From: Pipra filicauda
Taxonomy: Eukaryota; Chordata; Aves; Passeriformes; Pipridae
Assembly (NCBI RefSeq): GCF_003945595.2
Contig: NW_024104998.1
Location: forward strand, 5,958,721 to 6,022,720
DNA length: 64,000 nt
Direction of reading: 5' to 3'
Shown here: in pieces, positions 11,913-24,447 of the stretch
Layout: every line of letters begins with the position of its first letter
How positions within the stretch are numbered: the first letter of the stretch is position 1
The notes under the pieces: model-generated
What the model saw: the letters and a program-made list of their open reading frames with translations, nothing else
Database searches by the model: none
Told to the model about the DNA's origin: nothing
Program-made: the position numbers and the translations under genes

Positions 11913-12589
11913 GCACCATCAAATTCCATACTTGTACCCATCCCAGGTATTGAAGAAAACATAATTTATGTTACATCAAGCTTAACTCTGACTCACACCA
12001 AACTCCTCTTTTACTGTTTGTGCACACCTTTTTTATCTTATTTTCTGACAGAAAATAAGAAGAAAAATCAAAGGACTGAATGTCATTTTTTATCTAACTG
12101 AAGATATCATCTGTTCAACCAGTTCCTTGAAGCTTGGGCTAGGGTTTAATGTACGTGGCCTGAAATATTCCTCAAATACATGTACCATCTCATGTGCACC
12201 CTCTGCATACTTCTAAAATAAACAAAATCTGGATTAGGAATCAGGTTCTATACTGATTTCAAAATTACTGGGATGAAATTGATTTGATCCTTTAGAAGCA
12301 TGATGAGCTTAGTTCCCTTGGGAAGGAAGTGCCTAGAATTGTGAGACAGTTTATTTAATCCTGATGTATGGTCAAAAAGACCTTAGGAAAGGAATGAAGG
12401 TTTATAAAACTCATCTTACCAGAAAAACGTGTGTAAATTGATTTCCTTCAGAGAAAGTACAGTGCAATTTCCATAGACTGAAGAACTGAGCTCTTTGCAC
12501 TGACACATGGCAGAGACATCACGTGTAGAGCATCAGTGCTGAAGACTGTGAGGGGATGCCTTGTGTTTCCCAGTTGGCAAGAGACAAAA

Positions 12590-12730
12590 TGGAACCCCAG
12601 GAAGCCCAGCTTTAGGCCCTACTCAGGCTTATGGATAACACTGAGCAAGACACTTGATTCTAGCTCTGTTTTAACATCTGGGAAACAAAAACGACTTTGA
12701 AGTGCATTAGGAATGAGCAACATCAGTCTT
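12590..12730 (+). repeat. MIR-like SINE fossil
   Basis: The stretch contains cactgagcaagacacttgat, followed by tctagctctgttttaacatc and tgggaaac. This matches the order of the MIR core 'gggcaagtcacttaacctctctg..tcagtttcctcatctgtaaaatggg'. It is strongly diverged, as expected for an element that predates birds. Confidence 0.5.
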
Positions 12731-14092
12731 ACAACAGGGGATGTGGTACATGTGTGTGTATACAATAAGGAAGGAAGAGCCTTAGCACATGTGTAAGGGC
12801 ATATAGCAGCTATTACTATGTGACAGGCAGTACACTATCAGTTTCACGACAGCAATTGCTGTGCTTGATGAGAGATACCTGAAATACTGCACTACATATT
12901 ACATGCCTTGAGGGCAGTCATAACTCTGATGCAACCACTTTGTTCCCTGCATTTTAGGGTCACTGCATGGTCCCAGCTAAGGCATTCAGATCTGCTGCCT
13001 CTGGTTTGGTTCCTACACCTGTTAGAACCATCTCCACTCTATATACCCCAAGTTCACTAGAAATCTCTACTCTTCCTCTTTCAAACACTATCAGCTCTCA
13101 CACAAAGCCCATCACGTAGGTTTAGCTCTTTTTTTTCTCCTTCTAAGGCATCATTACAGTCTTCATTTTATTGCTATGCTTCTTACATTGTTCCCCTTGA
13201 AAATATTTTCGAGTTAGTGCTGCGGGTCAGTCTCAAACTAAATTTTCAAAATGCAGAAGCTAAATTTCAAAACAACAGCAGAAAAGGCTATAAAAGCAGA
13301 AGCATTTTTACTGAGATAATGGAGCTCCTAGAGATTTTGTGAAAAATCAGCTGATTGCTATGAAAGCAAAATTATGATTCATGGGAAGAGAGAAGAGGAG
13401 GGAGGTTCAGCTGTTACAGATTCTGTTTGGCAAGGACTGGCTCCAGATCAGCGTGATGTACAACTCAGACTAGCAGCAAGAGTTAGTGCAAGGTTGGCCA
13501 AAGAACTGTACCCTTGTGCTTGGTGCAGTGTCAAAGGATATACACAATGCAAATATTATGCGTAAGTATAAATATTTGAGCAAGAAAGCAGATAAACAAG
13601 CAGTGACTATAGCCCCCGTGTTAATAGTGACACTGACAGGGTCAGGGGCACAGGGCAGAAAACCACAGAACTCCATTGGGTGCCCTACTACATCAGCTCC
13701 ACCCAGTGCAGAACAGGTCTGTTTTCCAAATGCGGGTCTTTACCAATTTTGTCACACTAAATACCCCCTCAGCCTGCTATAGTATCATCATGAAGAGTGT
13801 TACTACCTTTCCTTCTTGGGGAAGCACACACTACCTCTGAGCTGTACCTCACCCCACGGTGAGTTTATGTCTGGAAGAATGAAGGCATTTCCCAGCATCA
13901 GCTGAGCGGGCAAAGCCTTGCTGGGGAAAAAATCAGCAGTGCAAAACTCCAAGCAGCCAGCATGTCTGCTTTCTCAGGCTGAGGTTTGGTGGGGGTGGCT
14001 GGTGGCAGGGAGGAACCAAGGTGCTGGCTGTGTGCCTTTTCTCCTCTGCATGTTGGCAGCTTCCCAGGTACTGCCATTTCCAAGCAGGTAGT

Positions 14093-14144
14093 GGCTGGAG
14101 GCCGCTGGCTGGCTGGAGGCCGCTGGAGGCCTCCAGACTGGAGG
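14093..14144. repeat. GC-rich minisatellite-like duplication with palindrome
   Basis: The 16-mer ggctggaggccgctgg occurs at 14093-14108 and again at 14111-14126 (period 18). It overlaps the perfect 14-bp palindrome ctggaggcctccag at 14123-14136. Confidence 0.85.
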
Positions 14145-14806
14145 CAACCCTTTTTTTTTTTTCTGCAAGAGGCTTAAATCTCCTTTCACCATCTTGGGAG
14201 CATAGCGTGACTGCAGCCATCACTGGCTGGCCCGGCTGCCACTGTTCATGATGCCCTTTTTATTACCAGATTAGAGGACATTGTCGTGACGCGTATGAGG
14301 CCTTTCAGATAAGGCGCTGTACAAGTTCCAGCAGGTTCCAAATACAACAGCACGGCTTTCGTATCCAGCCTACAGGATCAGAGTTTATTTCCCCAATGCA
14401 GACAGCTTTGCACTGCCTTCCTGTTAATTAAAGTAGTGATTACAATACTGCACTGTTTACATGCAAGATTTTGCATGGTCTTGGCCATTCACGTGCAAAT
14501 GAACTTGTAAGCCTTTCTGTGCCCTAAAATCTGCTGATGTCAGTCTTCCAATTCTAAGACCACGTTGTAGGACATGTGGCTTTCTATAGCTTAGCTTTGA
14601 TGCCCCCAAGTCATATTATCTTGTTTCTGAGCTTCATTATGATAAATCTTTCACTGGTTTTAAATAAAAAACTTTAATTGTACCGTCCTTATTCAGCTTA
14701 GGTTTTGGCTCCTGAAGGCAGCAGTTTTAATTGCATCATTTGTATAGTGGCCCAATATGTTTTGGTGTGAAAAGTGCATTATCACGTTTAATTTTGCATT
14801 ATTTTC

Positions 14807-14842
14807 CCCATATGTTTTAGTTACACTAAAACTTCATATGGG
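14807..14842. repeat. Imperfect inverted repeat (hairpin-forming)
   Basis: The left arm is cccatatgttttagt and the right arm is actaaaacttcatatggg. They are complementary over 15 bp with one 3-nt bulge and a 3-nt loop. Confidence 0.8.
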
Positions 14843-16424
14843 AAGTGATGAGGCTTTTCCACTGCTCCCTCATTCTCTCCTCAGTGATTTTTAATGAGCT
14901 AAGACCACACTATTTTCTTTTGTTCTCATCAGTTGAGGTTTTAGGGAGATGTTTATTTGTAGGGTAATTCTTGTATTTATGTAGAGCAAGGCATTAGACA
15001 TTTTTATCCTCTACTTATTAACAAGCCAGATGGTACCGGCTGCTACCCACACAATTCCAATTATCAGATGGCAAACTGAAATATACGTGGGGCAAATGAG
15101 AAGATGTATATTAAAGAAGCATCATGAAGAATTGGCTTCTCAGAGATGTTGATTCACAAAGGGGTACTAGCAATTAGGTATGACAGCCTGCTGCTGAACG
15201 TACAGTGTTGGCCTGGGGGTGCAAGCATTCAGCCTCCAAAATTTTAATACTATTTCTCTCTTTCCCCTATTGTATGAATACATATCTTGGAGATCTAATT
15301 CATGTCTTTCATCCTTTAGATTTCTTGTCCACTTCAGAGTGATATGTAATATCAAAGCCAATCAGCAAGTTAAGATACCCCAGAAAGAAACAGAAGAGCT
15401 GAAAATTAGCATGAAGTTTGTGAATCACATTTCCTAATACACTCTCATGCACTTCTTGGTATATACCTCTCCAACATCAAAATGAGGATCTAACAAAGTA
15501 TTGCTATTCCAGGTCTCAAACTGACCTAGAAATTACAATTTATGCGTGGATTTTTGCTTAAGGGCAACTCTCAACTTCGGGCTTAAATATAAGGAGGTCT
15601 GGTCATGCTTATTATGGTTGGCTTCACGGTCTTTTAAAACAACTTTTTTAAATTCAGAACCTAGACCCAGTCCTTACTTACGGATTCGCTCTACGTCATT
15701 GACACATATCAGTATTAAACAATTAGTGTTTTAATGGCAGGTTTTATATTGCTTTGCTGTGGGGTTTTTTTCCTGGTCAGAAGACACACCATCTGTAGGA
15801 AAAGTTTTGGGGTAAAAACTGTGCATTTGTGCCTTCTTTATTTTGACACAAAAGTAAAACACACACAAGTTGGCTGTGAAGATGGTGAATTATTTGGGAA
15901 GCTTTTGTGTAACATTTCTATTCCTTTTCCCCACCAGCTGAAGCTAAAAGTGCTAACCCAAATCAAACTGTGAAGAAATTGATGTTCTCAGGTCAGATCA
16001 GCTAGAGGAAAAAGTTATTTATGCTAAAGTAATGGTTTTTTAAAGTTCTTCAGTCATTCATATAGGCTACTAGGAGGTTAATCATCTATATGAGCGGATT
16101 TTGCAAAAGATGTATTGTGAAGTGTTTCAGGTTGTTTCTAGTTTCTGTTTATAGTACCCAATGAACTGAACACCTTCTCTTTTAACAGCTGCTCTCACAA
16201 TGCCAGGGAAAAGGTACTCTCCTCGCAGCTGTTCCTGGCTCTAACACATAGAACTTACAGATCTTGGGGATGTCTTAACAGGATCTTTGAAAAACAAGTC
16301 TGCATGGTTTAAACACCATCTACACTTCAAACAGTTGACTATGAGCAAATGGCACATATGAAAATTCTCACTCCTGTTCATGGAGAAGTGAAAGATGTAT
16401 GCAGGCATTTGTCTGCCATTTGGT

Positions 16425-16515
16425 TACACAAGTAAATGCTACTTCTTCGTTCTCACCTTCCATCTGTGAAATGGGGTGACTAATAACATTCTTTTCCTCT
16501 AGATGTTAGCAGTAA
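16425..16515 (+). repeat. MIR-like SINE fossil
   Basis: The segment ccatctgtgaaatggggtga followed by ctaataacatt matches the characteristic MIR motif 'catctgtaaaatggggataataat'. The flanks are too diverged to set firm borders. Confidence 0.5.
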
Positions 16516-16619
16516 ACTCGAGCAAGATCTGCAGTGGTCTCTAGGATTCTCTAAGTGAGATCCTAATTGTAAAGTGGTGGTACAGCCGGTCACACAGTTT
16601 TGGGGAGTTCAGACAGAGC

Positions 16620-16647
16620 TTTTGTACCTGGCTTAACAGGTACAAAA
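16620..16647. repeat. 10-bp perfect inverted repeat
   Basis: Arms ttttgtacct and aggtacaaaa are separated by 8 nt. No T-tract or gene end makes this a terminator in the eukaryotic context. Confidence 0.7.
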
Positions 16648-18999
16648 AACCCAAAACAAACCCAAAACATTGTCCAGTGCTTGTTCATTCCAGTGAAAGC
16701 AGCCAATTGCCTAGTTTATGTTAGAGATAAAGGTTAGGCAAAGTAGAGAGATTCAAAATAAGCATCTCCTTGTACATCCAAGGTGCAACTGCCAGTCTTT
16801 CTGAGTTTACACAATTGTCATAGAGGTTCACTTTTTTGCTTTAATGCCCTAAAATCCACCAGGCCAAAGTTTAATTTGATTTCTCAAAATAAGGAAGCCA
16901 ACACTGGATCAGATGCTTGGAGATCACTGACATCCTATTTATTGTCAGGTCTGGATTGCAAAGAAGTGAATCAATAGCTGAACATCTGTGTACTTGCTCA
17001 CATAGAGTTGCTGTTTCACCCACAAGCAGCTGTGGAGTAGACAGGCAAAATTCTCTACATGGTGATAATTACAGTGTGCATTACAAAGGAGGCATAGACA
17101 TAAGAGCATGCAATCAGATTGGTTTTTTTAACTTTGGAACAGAGAAACACTGCTAAATCCAAGGCTAATATACATAAAATAGGTTTCTCAGCCAAAGGAG
17201 AGGAACGTTTAGTCAGATCGGAACAAGATTAGGAATTTCACTTACTAAGCAGGAAACTTTCTCCAGTCTTGGTTTTGCTTCTATAGAAGCAGTAGTTAAG
17301 AGCAACGTCAGGCACACAAAGTCTTCCAGAGACTAAAATACAATTGATTATCTGTGGGTCTGCATTTTGCTTTAATATGCTTTTTTTGCTTGCTACACGT
17401 GTCTGCCTGCTCTGTCCTAAGCAGTGGCATTAGCCATTATATTATCATTACTGACCACTGTGATAGTGGTGACAGCTGGGTATCTTTATCAAAGATCATG
17501 ATCTTTTCATCTCTCATCTTGCGCTCTTTCAGCCTTTTGGTCACATCTTTACATGAATGTTATTGCAGGCCCTGAAAAAAAAAAAGTGAATGAAATCTTT
17601 CTCACACCCAAGGCAAGCAGCTATGCACTGCAGAAACACTATAGAGTTTAAATGAAATAAAATGGGATTTCATTAACGCATGATCTTTGTGTACAGGACA
17701 GCCTTTTCTCTGCATTCTGGATCTATAAGCTCAACTTGCTTTTTCATTGCTAGGAGCTGAAAGGGATTCAAGAAACAGTGCCTTCCTTGGGTTAATTCTG
17801 ACACTGAATTCACTGTTTAAAGGTTCACATGAGAGTATGAGTGTGCTAGTGTGACCTTTTGGGAATCACTGCCCACACAGCGAGAGAGAACAGTCTCACC
17901 CCAGGTAAACAGAGCAGCCTGGACTGTGGCAGGAGTGAATATATCATAAAATAAAACAATTATGCCAAAACAAGAAGATGAAATGATGTCAGGAGTCCAA
18001 GACTGTATCTTATTTTAAAATGGCCACATTTTATTATCATAGGGGTTTCTGGTACAGTAATGACTACGCAGCAAATTCCTTTTCTAAGCAGTAGTTTGGT
18101 CCATATGTTTACATTAAATTTACGGTGAAGAAAAATAAAAACCAAGTTGTGTTTTTTACCAACAGGAAGTCTTGGTTTTGCACCTGAAACATTCGGGAAC
18201 TGTATTTCTTTCATTGTCTAAACTGGTTCCATAATTTCACAGTTTTTTCTCTGAGGGAAGATACTAGTCACAGCAAGATTTCTGATGGGGGAAAAAAAAA
18301 AAGATAGGTCATTCTATAAAAGCAAACCAGCTGTCAAGGTTTTGGTTGCTCCTTTAATAGGTAGCTGTGGAAAAGCATTGTTTGGATAGAATAATTGCAA
18401 ATCTGGGATTGTGGCATTCCGTAGTGTGCACAGGAGGAAAATAAGGAAACGGAAGATTTAATTTGAAGTAAAAAATTTAATTTAAGGGAAAACCCATTGG
18501 AGAGGAAGAGATATGAAAGGTGGTAATGGGAGTGCCACTGCTGCCTGCAGTCAGGGCTGGGCACTGACTGAGTAGAATGTGTCTTTGCTGAGACCTGTTA
18601 TAATTTTCTAACATACCTGGAACAAAGGTGTGTGGTCAATGGGTGCCTATCAATGACTTTAGATCCCTAAAGTGCAGAGTATCTGGTATTGATAACGTTA
18701 TGCGTCTCCCACCAGGAAAACCCTATGGGGTGGCTGCAGGCAGCCCCTGGCTCTGGTGAAACCCCTGTCTGGGTTTGTTGGCACAGGAACAGATCTGCAG
18801 TGCCCAGATTCGGCCCAGGTGTAAACCCCATTGCTTAAACCCTGCAGAGAAGCGTTCGTCCATCGTTTGCCTGTGTCCCCAAGCAGTATTTGACACTCTT
18901 ACATCAGCAGTGCCCAGGGGGCTTGTAACAATTCATACTAGCTAGAGCTCATCCTCCTGTATTTTATATCCCACAGAGGAGAACAAAAATTCAGCAACA

Positions 19000-19112
19000 T
19001 GCTTAAATGTGTTAGTGTGAGTTGAACTCAGTTGTTCTGCTGACCTTAATGGTGCTATTCATATGCTTAAAGCAAGGCCTGCACTCAAGTACACTGCTGA
19101 ATCAGCTCTTAT
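19000..19112. repeat. Possible ancient sauropsid interspersed repeat fragment
   Basis: The phrase order 'ccttaatggtgctattcata tgcttaaag .. actgctgaatcagctc' resembles a repeat widely seen in reptile and crocodile genomes ('tcaatgggactactcatgtgcttaaagt..tgctgaatc'). I recognise the pattern but cannot name the family. Confidence 0.3.
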
Positions 19113-20824
19113 GTGTGTACTGAAATATAACAGTGATTTCTGCAATCAAGGCCAGTGCCAAGCTCTGGTACATCCCTGCCTAGAGTCAAGATATTAGACC
19201 ATTGCTGCTGTGTGTAGTAGTTGGCATTGCAGCTCCTCTTCCCCAGGCCTGCTGAAGATGAGCAGGAAGCATCCACACAAATTGGCTCATGCTGCTTCTT
19301 TAATAATTCATGTATTTTTGCTCTCTTCTATAGTTAATGAACCTCCCCCACTCTCACCCTCGTTCTCTCTCCCTCTCCCATTCAGTCAGTTTGTTGTGGT
19401 TTCATGTATCTAATCCATCTGTCACTCGATTATAGCTATCGAGCACCTGTTATGGATTTCTAGAGTTTCATTCAAGCTGTTGACAAGTTATTCACAAATT
19501 GGCCCTTGTCACACTGTCATCGTGTGGAGTGCACTTTAGTGAATTCTTTTGGGTACACAAAATAATGAACAGAAGACAGCAAGGCTTGTGAATTAAGCAG
19601 TTTCCTATTCCCAATATTTAAAGAATGGTTAGCTAATTGGAAGTTTCTTCTTGGTGATATATTTTTTTAAGCCCTTTTCTTAAAATATTTTGTCTTCTCC
19701 ATGCAGACCCTTTTGCATGAATATGCACAACACAACTTGATTGAGCTGTCAGGGCAAGTTATGTTGACAATGATGCTTTATTTTATACAGTCTATGTTGC
19801 AGCTGCGACAAGTTGATCATTGCTTCCTCTGTACAATGCTACTTGCCTATGCTGCTTTGATACTAGCGGGGAAAACAGAGGGCTGGCTGACTGACTAACC
19901 TTCAGAAGCTGCAAAACTCTTCTCCTCAGGTGGTTATTTGTTTTATTTTTCTCTGAAGGACACCAGGCAGAAATGAGGTATCAGAGGAGACAAAGGTCAC
20001 TACCCAAGAGTGAAGCATCTCCTGAACAAAGCCTTAAAAAAGTTAAGGTTAAAAGTAGGTTCAGCTATGTCTTGAAAAATCCTCACTTTCAGAACAAAAT
20101 TTCAAATATCTCAGTACTAGAAAGTCTAGAAATAAATTTTTTCACTCAGTTTTTATTTCTGCTTCCATACAGTTGCTACTTAGACTTTTGCCCCACACTG
20201 CTCACGTAACTCCTAACTTCTGACTGTGCTCTGCTGTCACTCCCCAAATACTCTTGATATTATAACCAGCTTTTAGTGTTGTAGTAAGGACCTTGAAAGT
20301 AATGTGGTATGAGGATAACATAAGCTAAAAGAGGATTCCAATATATTCTCCCAGTGCAGTTTGTTAGTGGTGTAGAAGAAGGCATTTGCAAATACAGGCA
20401 GTGATTGATCTGTTTGCAGCTATGAAATAAGTTATTTATGCACAACTTGGCTCAAAACAAGTAAATGTAGTGCATGCGTATCTGTATATTTAAAATCTAT
20501 TTTGCATCAATGAACATATGTACATTTTCCTAGTGTAGTCTGTGAATCCTTTGAATAAGATTCCAGGGCTTCAGTGTTTTGATCTTTGAAGAGGATTTTT
20601 TTTTTCTAAATTCAAAAGGACAGAAACTAAACTTTAGCAATTGCCTTGTCCATATGGGGTGCAAACACAGCACTAGAAAATTATCTGGCAATTGCAAAGG
20701 GGCTAAATTACTTCTGCTCACTTGTTAGATTTCTTAATGCTTAGTGGTTTGATGTTGTAAGATCCGTTTTACTCTGTGGTTTCACAGGGAGAAATCCAGC
20801 CGGCCTGATCATTGCTCTGACAAA

Positions 20825-20836
20825 CCAATAGGTGGC
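20825..20836 (+). promoter_or_regulatory. CTCF-like motif (one mismatch)
   Basis: ccaataggtggc matches the CTCF core CCASYAGRKGGC at 11 of 12 positions and is followed by agg. Motif match only. Confidence 0.3.
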
Positions 20837-21137
20837 AGGACTTCAAAGCAAACTGTGAAATAATAAAGCCATTATAAAGAACTTTAAAATAGAAAGTGCA
20901 GCTGTCTCAACAGTTAATAGCTTAACAGTTAACTCAGAAGATGTTATTTTTAGAGTTTTTTGAATATGTTTATAATCATTTAATGCTCAAATCTGTAAAC
21001 TGCAGTTCAGATACTCAAAACAACTTCCTCTCAGTCAAACAAAACAGAGTTTCAGGCTTTTTGTAAGGACGTTTAGGTATTAGAGGATGCTGATAGGCAT
21101 CCGTGATTTTTAAGGCACATAATATTCATATTCACAC

Positions 21138-21161
21138 AAATATTTAGATATCTAAATATTT
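21138..21161. repeat. 24-bp perfect palindrome
   Basis: The sequence reads identically on both strands around a central gatatc (half-site aaatatttagat). Confidence 0.95.
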
Positions 21162-21416
21162 AGTTACTTATGCTGTGTGATACCGTGAAACTGATCTTTC
21201 AGTTCAGGAAACCTTTAGGGATTCCAGTATAAAGAAGTTATGATAATAAATTCCATTTTCAAAAACAATTTCCCTTGAGCCAGATCATACACTCAAGCTG
21301 AAGAGGCTTCACCGAGAGTTTTAAAACTAGATCACAGGGAATCCATCAGTGCAAATCAGTAATGGCAACTTCTCACCTGCTGCTATCCAACACACTCAAA
21401 TGAGCCTAATCTCAAC

Positions 21417-21429
21417 TTCAGCACCACGG
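21417..21429 (+). promoter_or_regulatory. REST/NRSF left half-site-like motif
   Basis: ttcagcaccacgg equals the left 13 bases of the canonical NRSE. The right half is not preserved at the normal spacing. Confidence 0.3.
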
Positions 21430-21561
21430 TATTGAGCTGCTCTGCCTCAAACAGAGATTCCAGAAGCCCTGACACCAGGGTTTTAGCCTGGATACCTATC
21501 CCATCCTTTTATTAGTACCCATCCAGTAGTGTTCTCAGCGTGCCTGAGGCATGCTGTTTCC

Positions 21562-21575
21562 CAGCACCACGGCAG
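21562..21575 (+). promoter_or_regulatory. Second REST/NRSF-like half-site
   Basis: cagcaccacggcag shares the NRSE core CAGCACCACGG, 145 bp from the previous one. It has no good right half-site. Confidence 0.25.
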
Positions 21576-24343
21576 AAAAATAAATACAGGCCACCTCTAG
21601 ATGGAAGGAAAGCCAACTCCAGACTACATGACAGCTGAGGGATAATGAGAATAATAGAATAAGTGCAGCAGAGATGGCCTTCAAGACAGGCAGAAGTTTT
21701 GACAACTAGGGCACAGGCTGCTTAAGTAGTTGACTTGGCTGTGGTGCCCATGTCCAGCAGAGAGCTTGCAGCCAAGGATCCTGAGTGAGGGGAGCCACCT
21801 CTAAGCTGGCATCACATCAGTTGCTTAGATGCATAAGCCCCATTCTTCAGCTTTGCACTATTGGCTAATTTAGGCAGCTTCCCTGCTCAGCTGTTTGCCT
21901 TAAAAAGCTGAAAATCCCTTTCTTACAAGCTTAGCAATTCCCATATAGGGATCCCAAGCTGCAAACAGACACTCAAGTTGATGCTGAAATTACAAGCTGT
22001 GAGCAGTCGAGGAGTTGTGTTGTGCATCTCTGCCAAACAATGCTGAAAACCATCTATATAAATCCCTTCAAATCCTAAATCTTGCTGGCTGTGACGAAAC
22101 TAGGCTAGGGGGGCTTAAATCACTTTTGAAAATTAATGTAGGATCCTAAGTCACTTATGTGCCTTTGAAAAATTTATCCTTAAAAGTTGGATGCTCAAAA
22201 GTGATTTTGCTTCACAAGAACTACTGCTAAGTTTCAGAAATTATTCGTGAAGTGTGCATGAATAAAAAATTATTCATAGAAATAAGGGTATCACCATCTG
22301 TCTAAATAAAAGGAAAGCATAAAACAGGCACAAAAACATATTGGTGTTTGAGCTTTTTCGGTTCATCACTTTGAAACGAGTTGTTTTTCATTGGCTTTAA
22401 AAAAAAACTACAATGTGTTCCTTCCAATTTTTTTTTTAACACATAAACCCAAATGTTTTCCAAGTATCTCTGATGGGTGGTGTGGGCATTTAATTACAGG
22501 ATCCTGGTAATGAGGATATCTTGGCCCTTTGAATTGTTTTCTTGGGTGAAGCCAAAAAGAAGTCTCAGGTGTTTTATAACTGCTGAAGCATTGTACTGTA
22601 AGGAACTCACAACACCACATAAGACCACAAGTCTTATTTTTGCATAAGAAAAATAAGGTCTGTAAAAATTACATGTTTTACCTTCATTTCAGTTTTGTTA
22701 GTCTTCTGTCTTTAGTGTAATTTAGAGGTATTCCTTCCTACTCTGAAATGGTTCAAGGAGTGAATAGCTTTGAAGGAAAGAAGTAAGTATGGACAGAAGC
22801 AGCTGTTGAAGATCATTGACAGAACTGTATAAATTTGGGCTAGATTCAGGTGTTGGTTACACCAATGAAAAATCAGCACAAATCTCACTTCCATATATGC
22901 TTCTGATGTTGCTGCATTTCCATAATATGCACCTGTAGTGAGACATGAGGCTGAGCAGAACACCTTGTCTAAGTATTTCTGTTGCCTGCTCTCTTGAGCA
23001 AAAGCAGCCTTTGTATATCTACTCATTTCCTTTAAATGCTTCTCTTCTCAGCAGCTCTCAAACATTTTAAAAATGAGCTTCTTTTCTTTGATTATTTGGG
23101 CACCCCTTATAGTCATGCATGGGAAGATTCTACATGTATTTCCATCTCTAGCATGCCCCAAACTTTACATCCCAACCTCCTTCTCACTTCCCATTTTCAT
23201 GGTGTCTGCTCCCCGTAAAATATTTTTTTTCAATACTTTAGTAAAGCCATCACTGACAAAGCAAGGTGTTCTCTCCTGCAGCCCACGTGGCTCTCAGCAA
23301 CCCAACCGAGTGCTACGAGTGCTCTTCTGGAGAAGGGAAATCTGTAAGTACATTGTTAGTACATAACATGCAGGTGAAGTGAGCCAAGAAAAAGAAACCC
23401 CAAACAAACAAACAAATAAACCCCCAAAAAAACCAAGGAAAACTTCTGTTAGATCTTATCCTGCTCCGAAGATTTATCGAGTCTTTCCTGTACATCACCA
23501 TTTCAAGCACTACTGGTTTGAGCTGTTGTCTCCTTGAGCCATACAGGCAGTCGTGGGGTTGAGGTGGCTTTGTGGCAGATAGTTGTGCAATTTCTTCTAC
23601 TTGATAAGTATAATCTCCTGCCATGTCTTTTTCCATTTGCTTCTCTTGTTACTGAAGAAATGCTCAGTTTCATAAAAGCTGACATGCCCTGAGAAATTCT
23701 ATGTACTCTTTCTTTTACAGAGCCTGTGCATGTAGATCTCTGAAGGCATACAGGAGATGTTTGACTTTGCGTAGAACAAAGGCTCCCAAATTCATTGTTA
23801 GGGAATGCCTGGGGGGGGGAAGAAAAACACCAGCAAAACCCATCCTACTTGCCTTTTGACATGTACTATAAAAAGACTGAGTTGGTGAGAAATAGCTTAT
23901 GTGCACAAAATAAAAATGTACTGTATCCGCCTTTTTCTTTGGGGATTAGCAGAAAGAAAATTGATTTATTTTTGGTGGCGTTTCCTCCCCTGGGCCTAGA
24001 GAAAATCAGAACTCTAGATTATGACCAGGTAAGGTTTTTAAAAAATGTATAATTGTGTAAATTTTTCCCCCTAGTTAATATTGCTAAATTTAAACCTTGC
24101 ATTAACTAATTGCTAAGACTTAAATGTGGACTACTTGCTCATAAATGTTGATTAAAATATTAAAAATCTTATTATCATAAATAAACATTGAAAGAAATGT
24201 TTGCTATAGTGCTTATTTTACCTTCTTTCATTCATCTGTAAACCACAGTCTTAGATGGAGAGGTTAATAATAATTCAAAAATGTAGCAGCTGAGGACTAG
24301 AACTATTTCTATGCAGATGGCAGGGTGAATGGCTGCTTGCAAA

Positions 24344-24447
24344 TACATGTATATAAGTATGTATATATCAGTTGAGCAACTATAATATATATATATTAGT
24401 TATGGTAGTTTCATAGCTTTATATATGAATATAAATATATATATTTT
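24344..24447. repeat. AT-rich low-complexity tract
   Basis: Several short TA runs (atatatatat-like) separated by AT-rich sequence. Confidence 0.8.
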
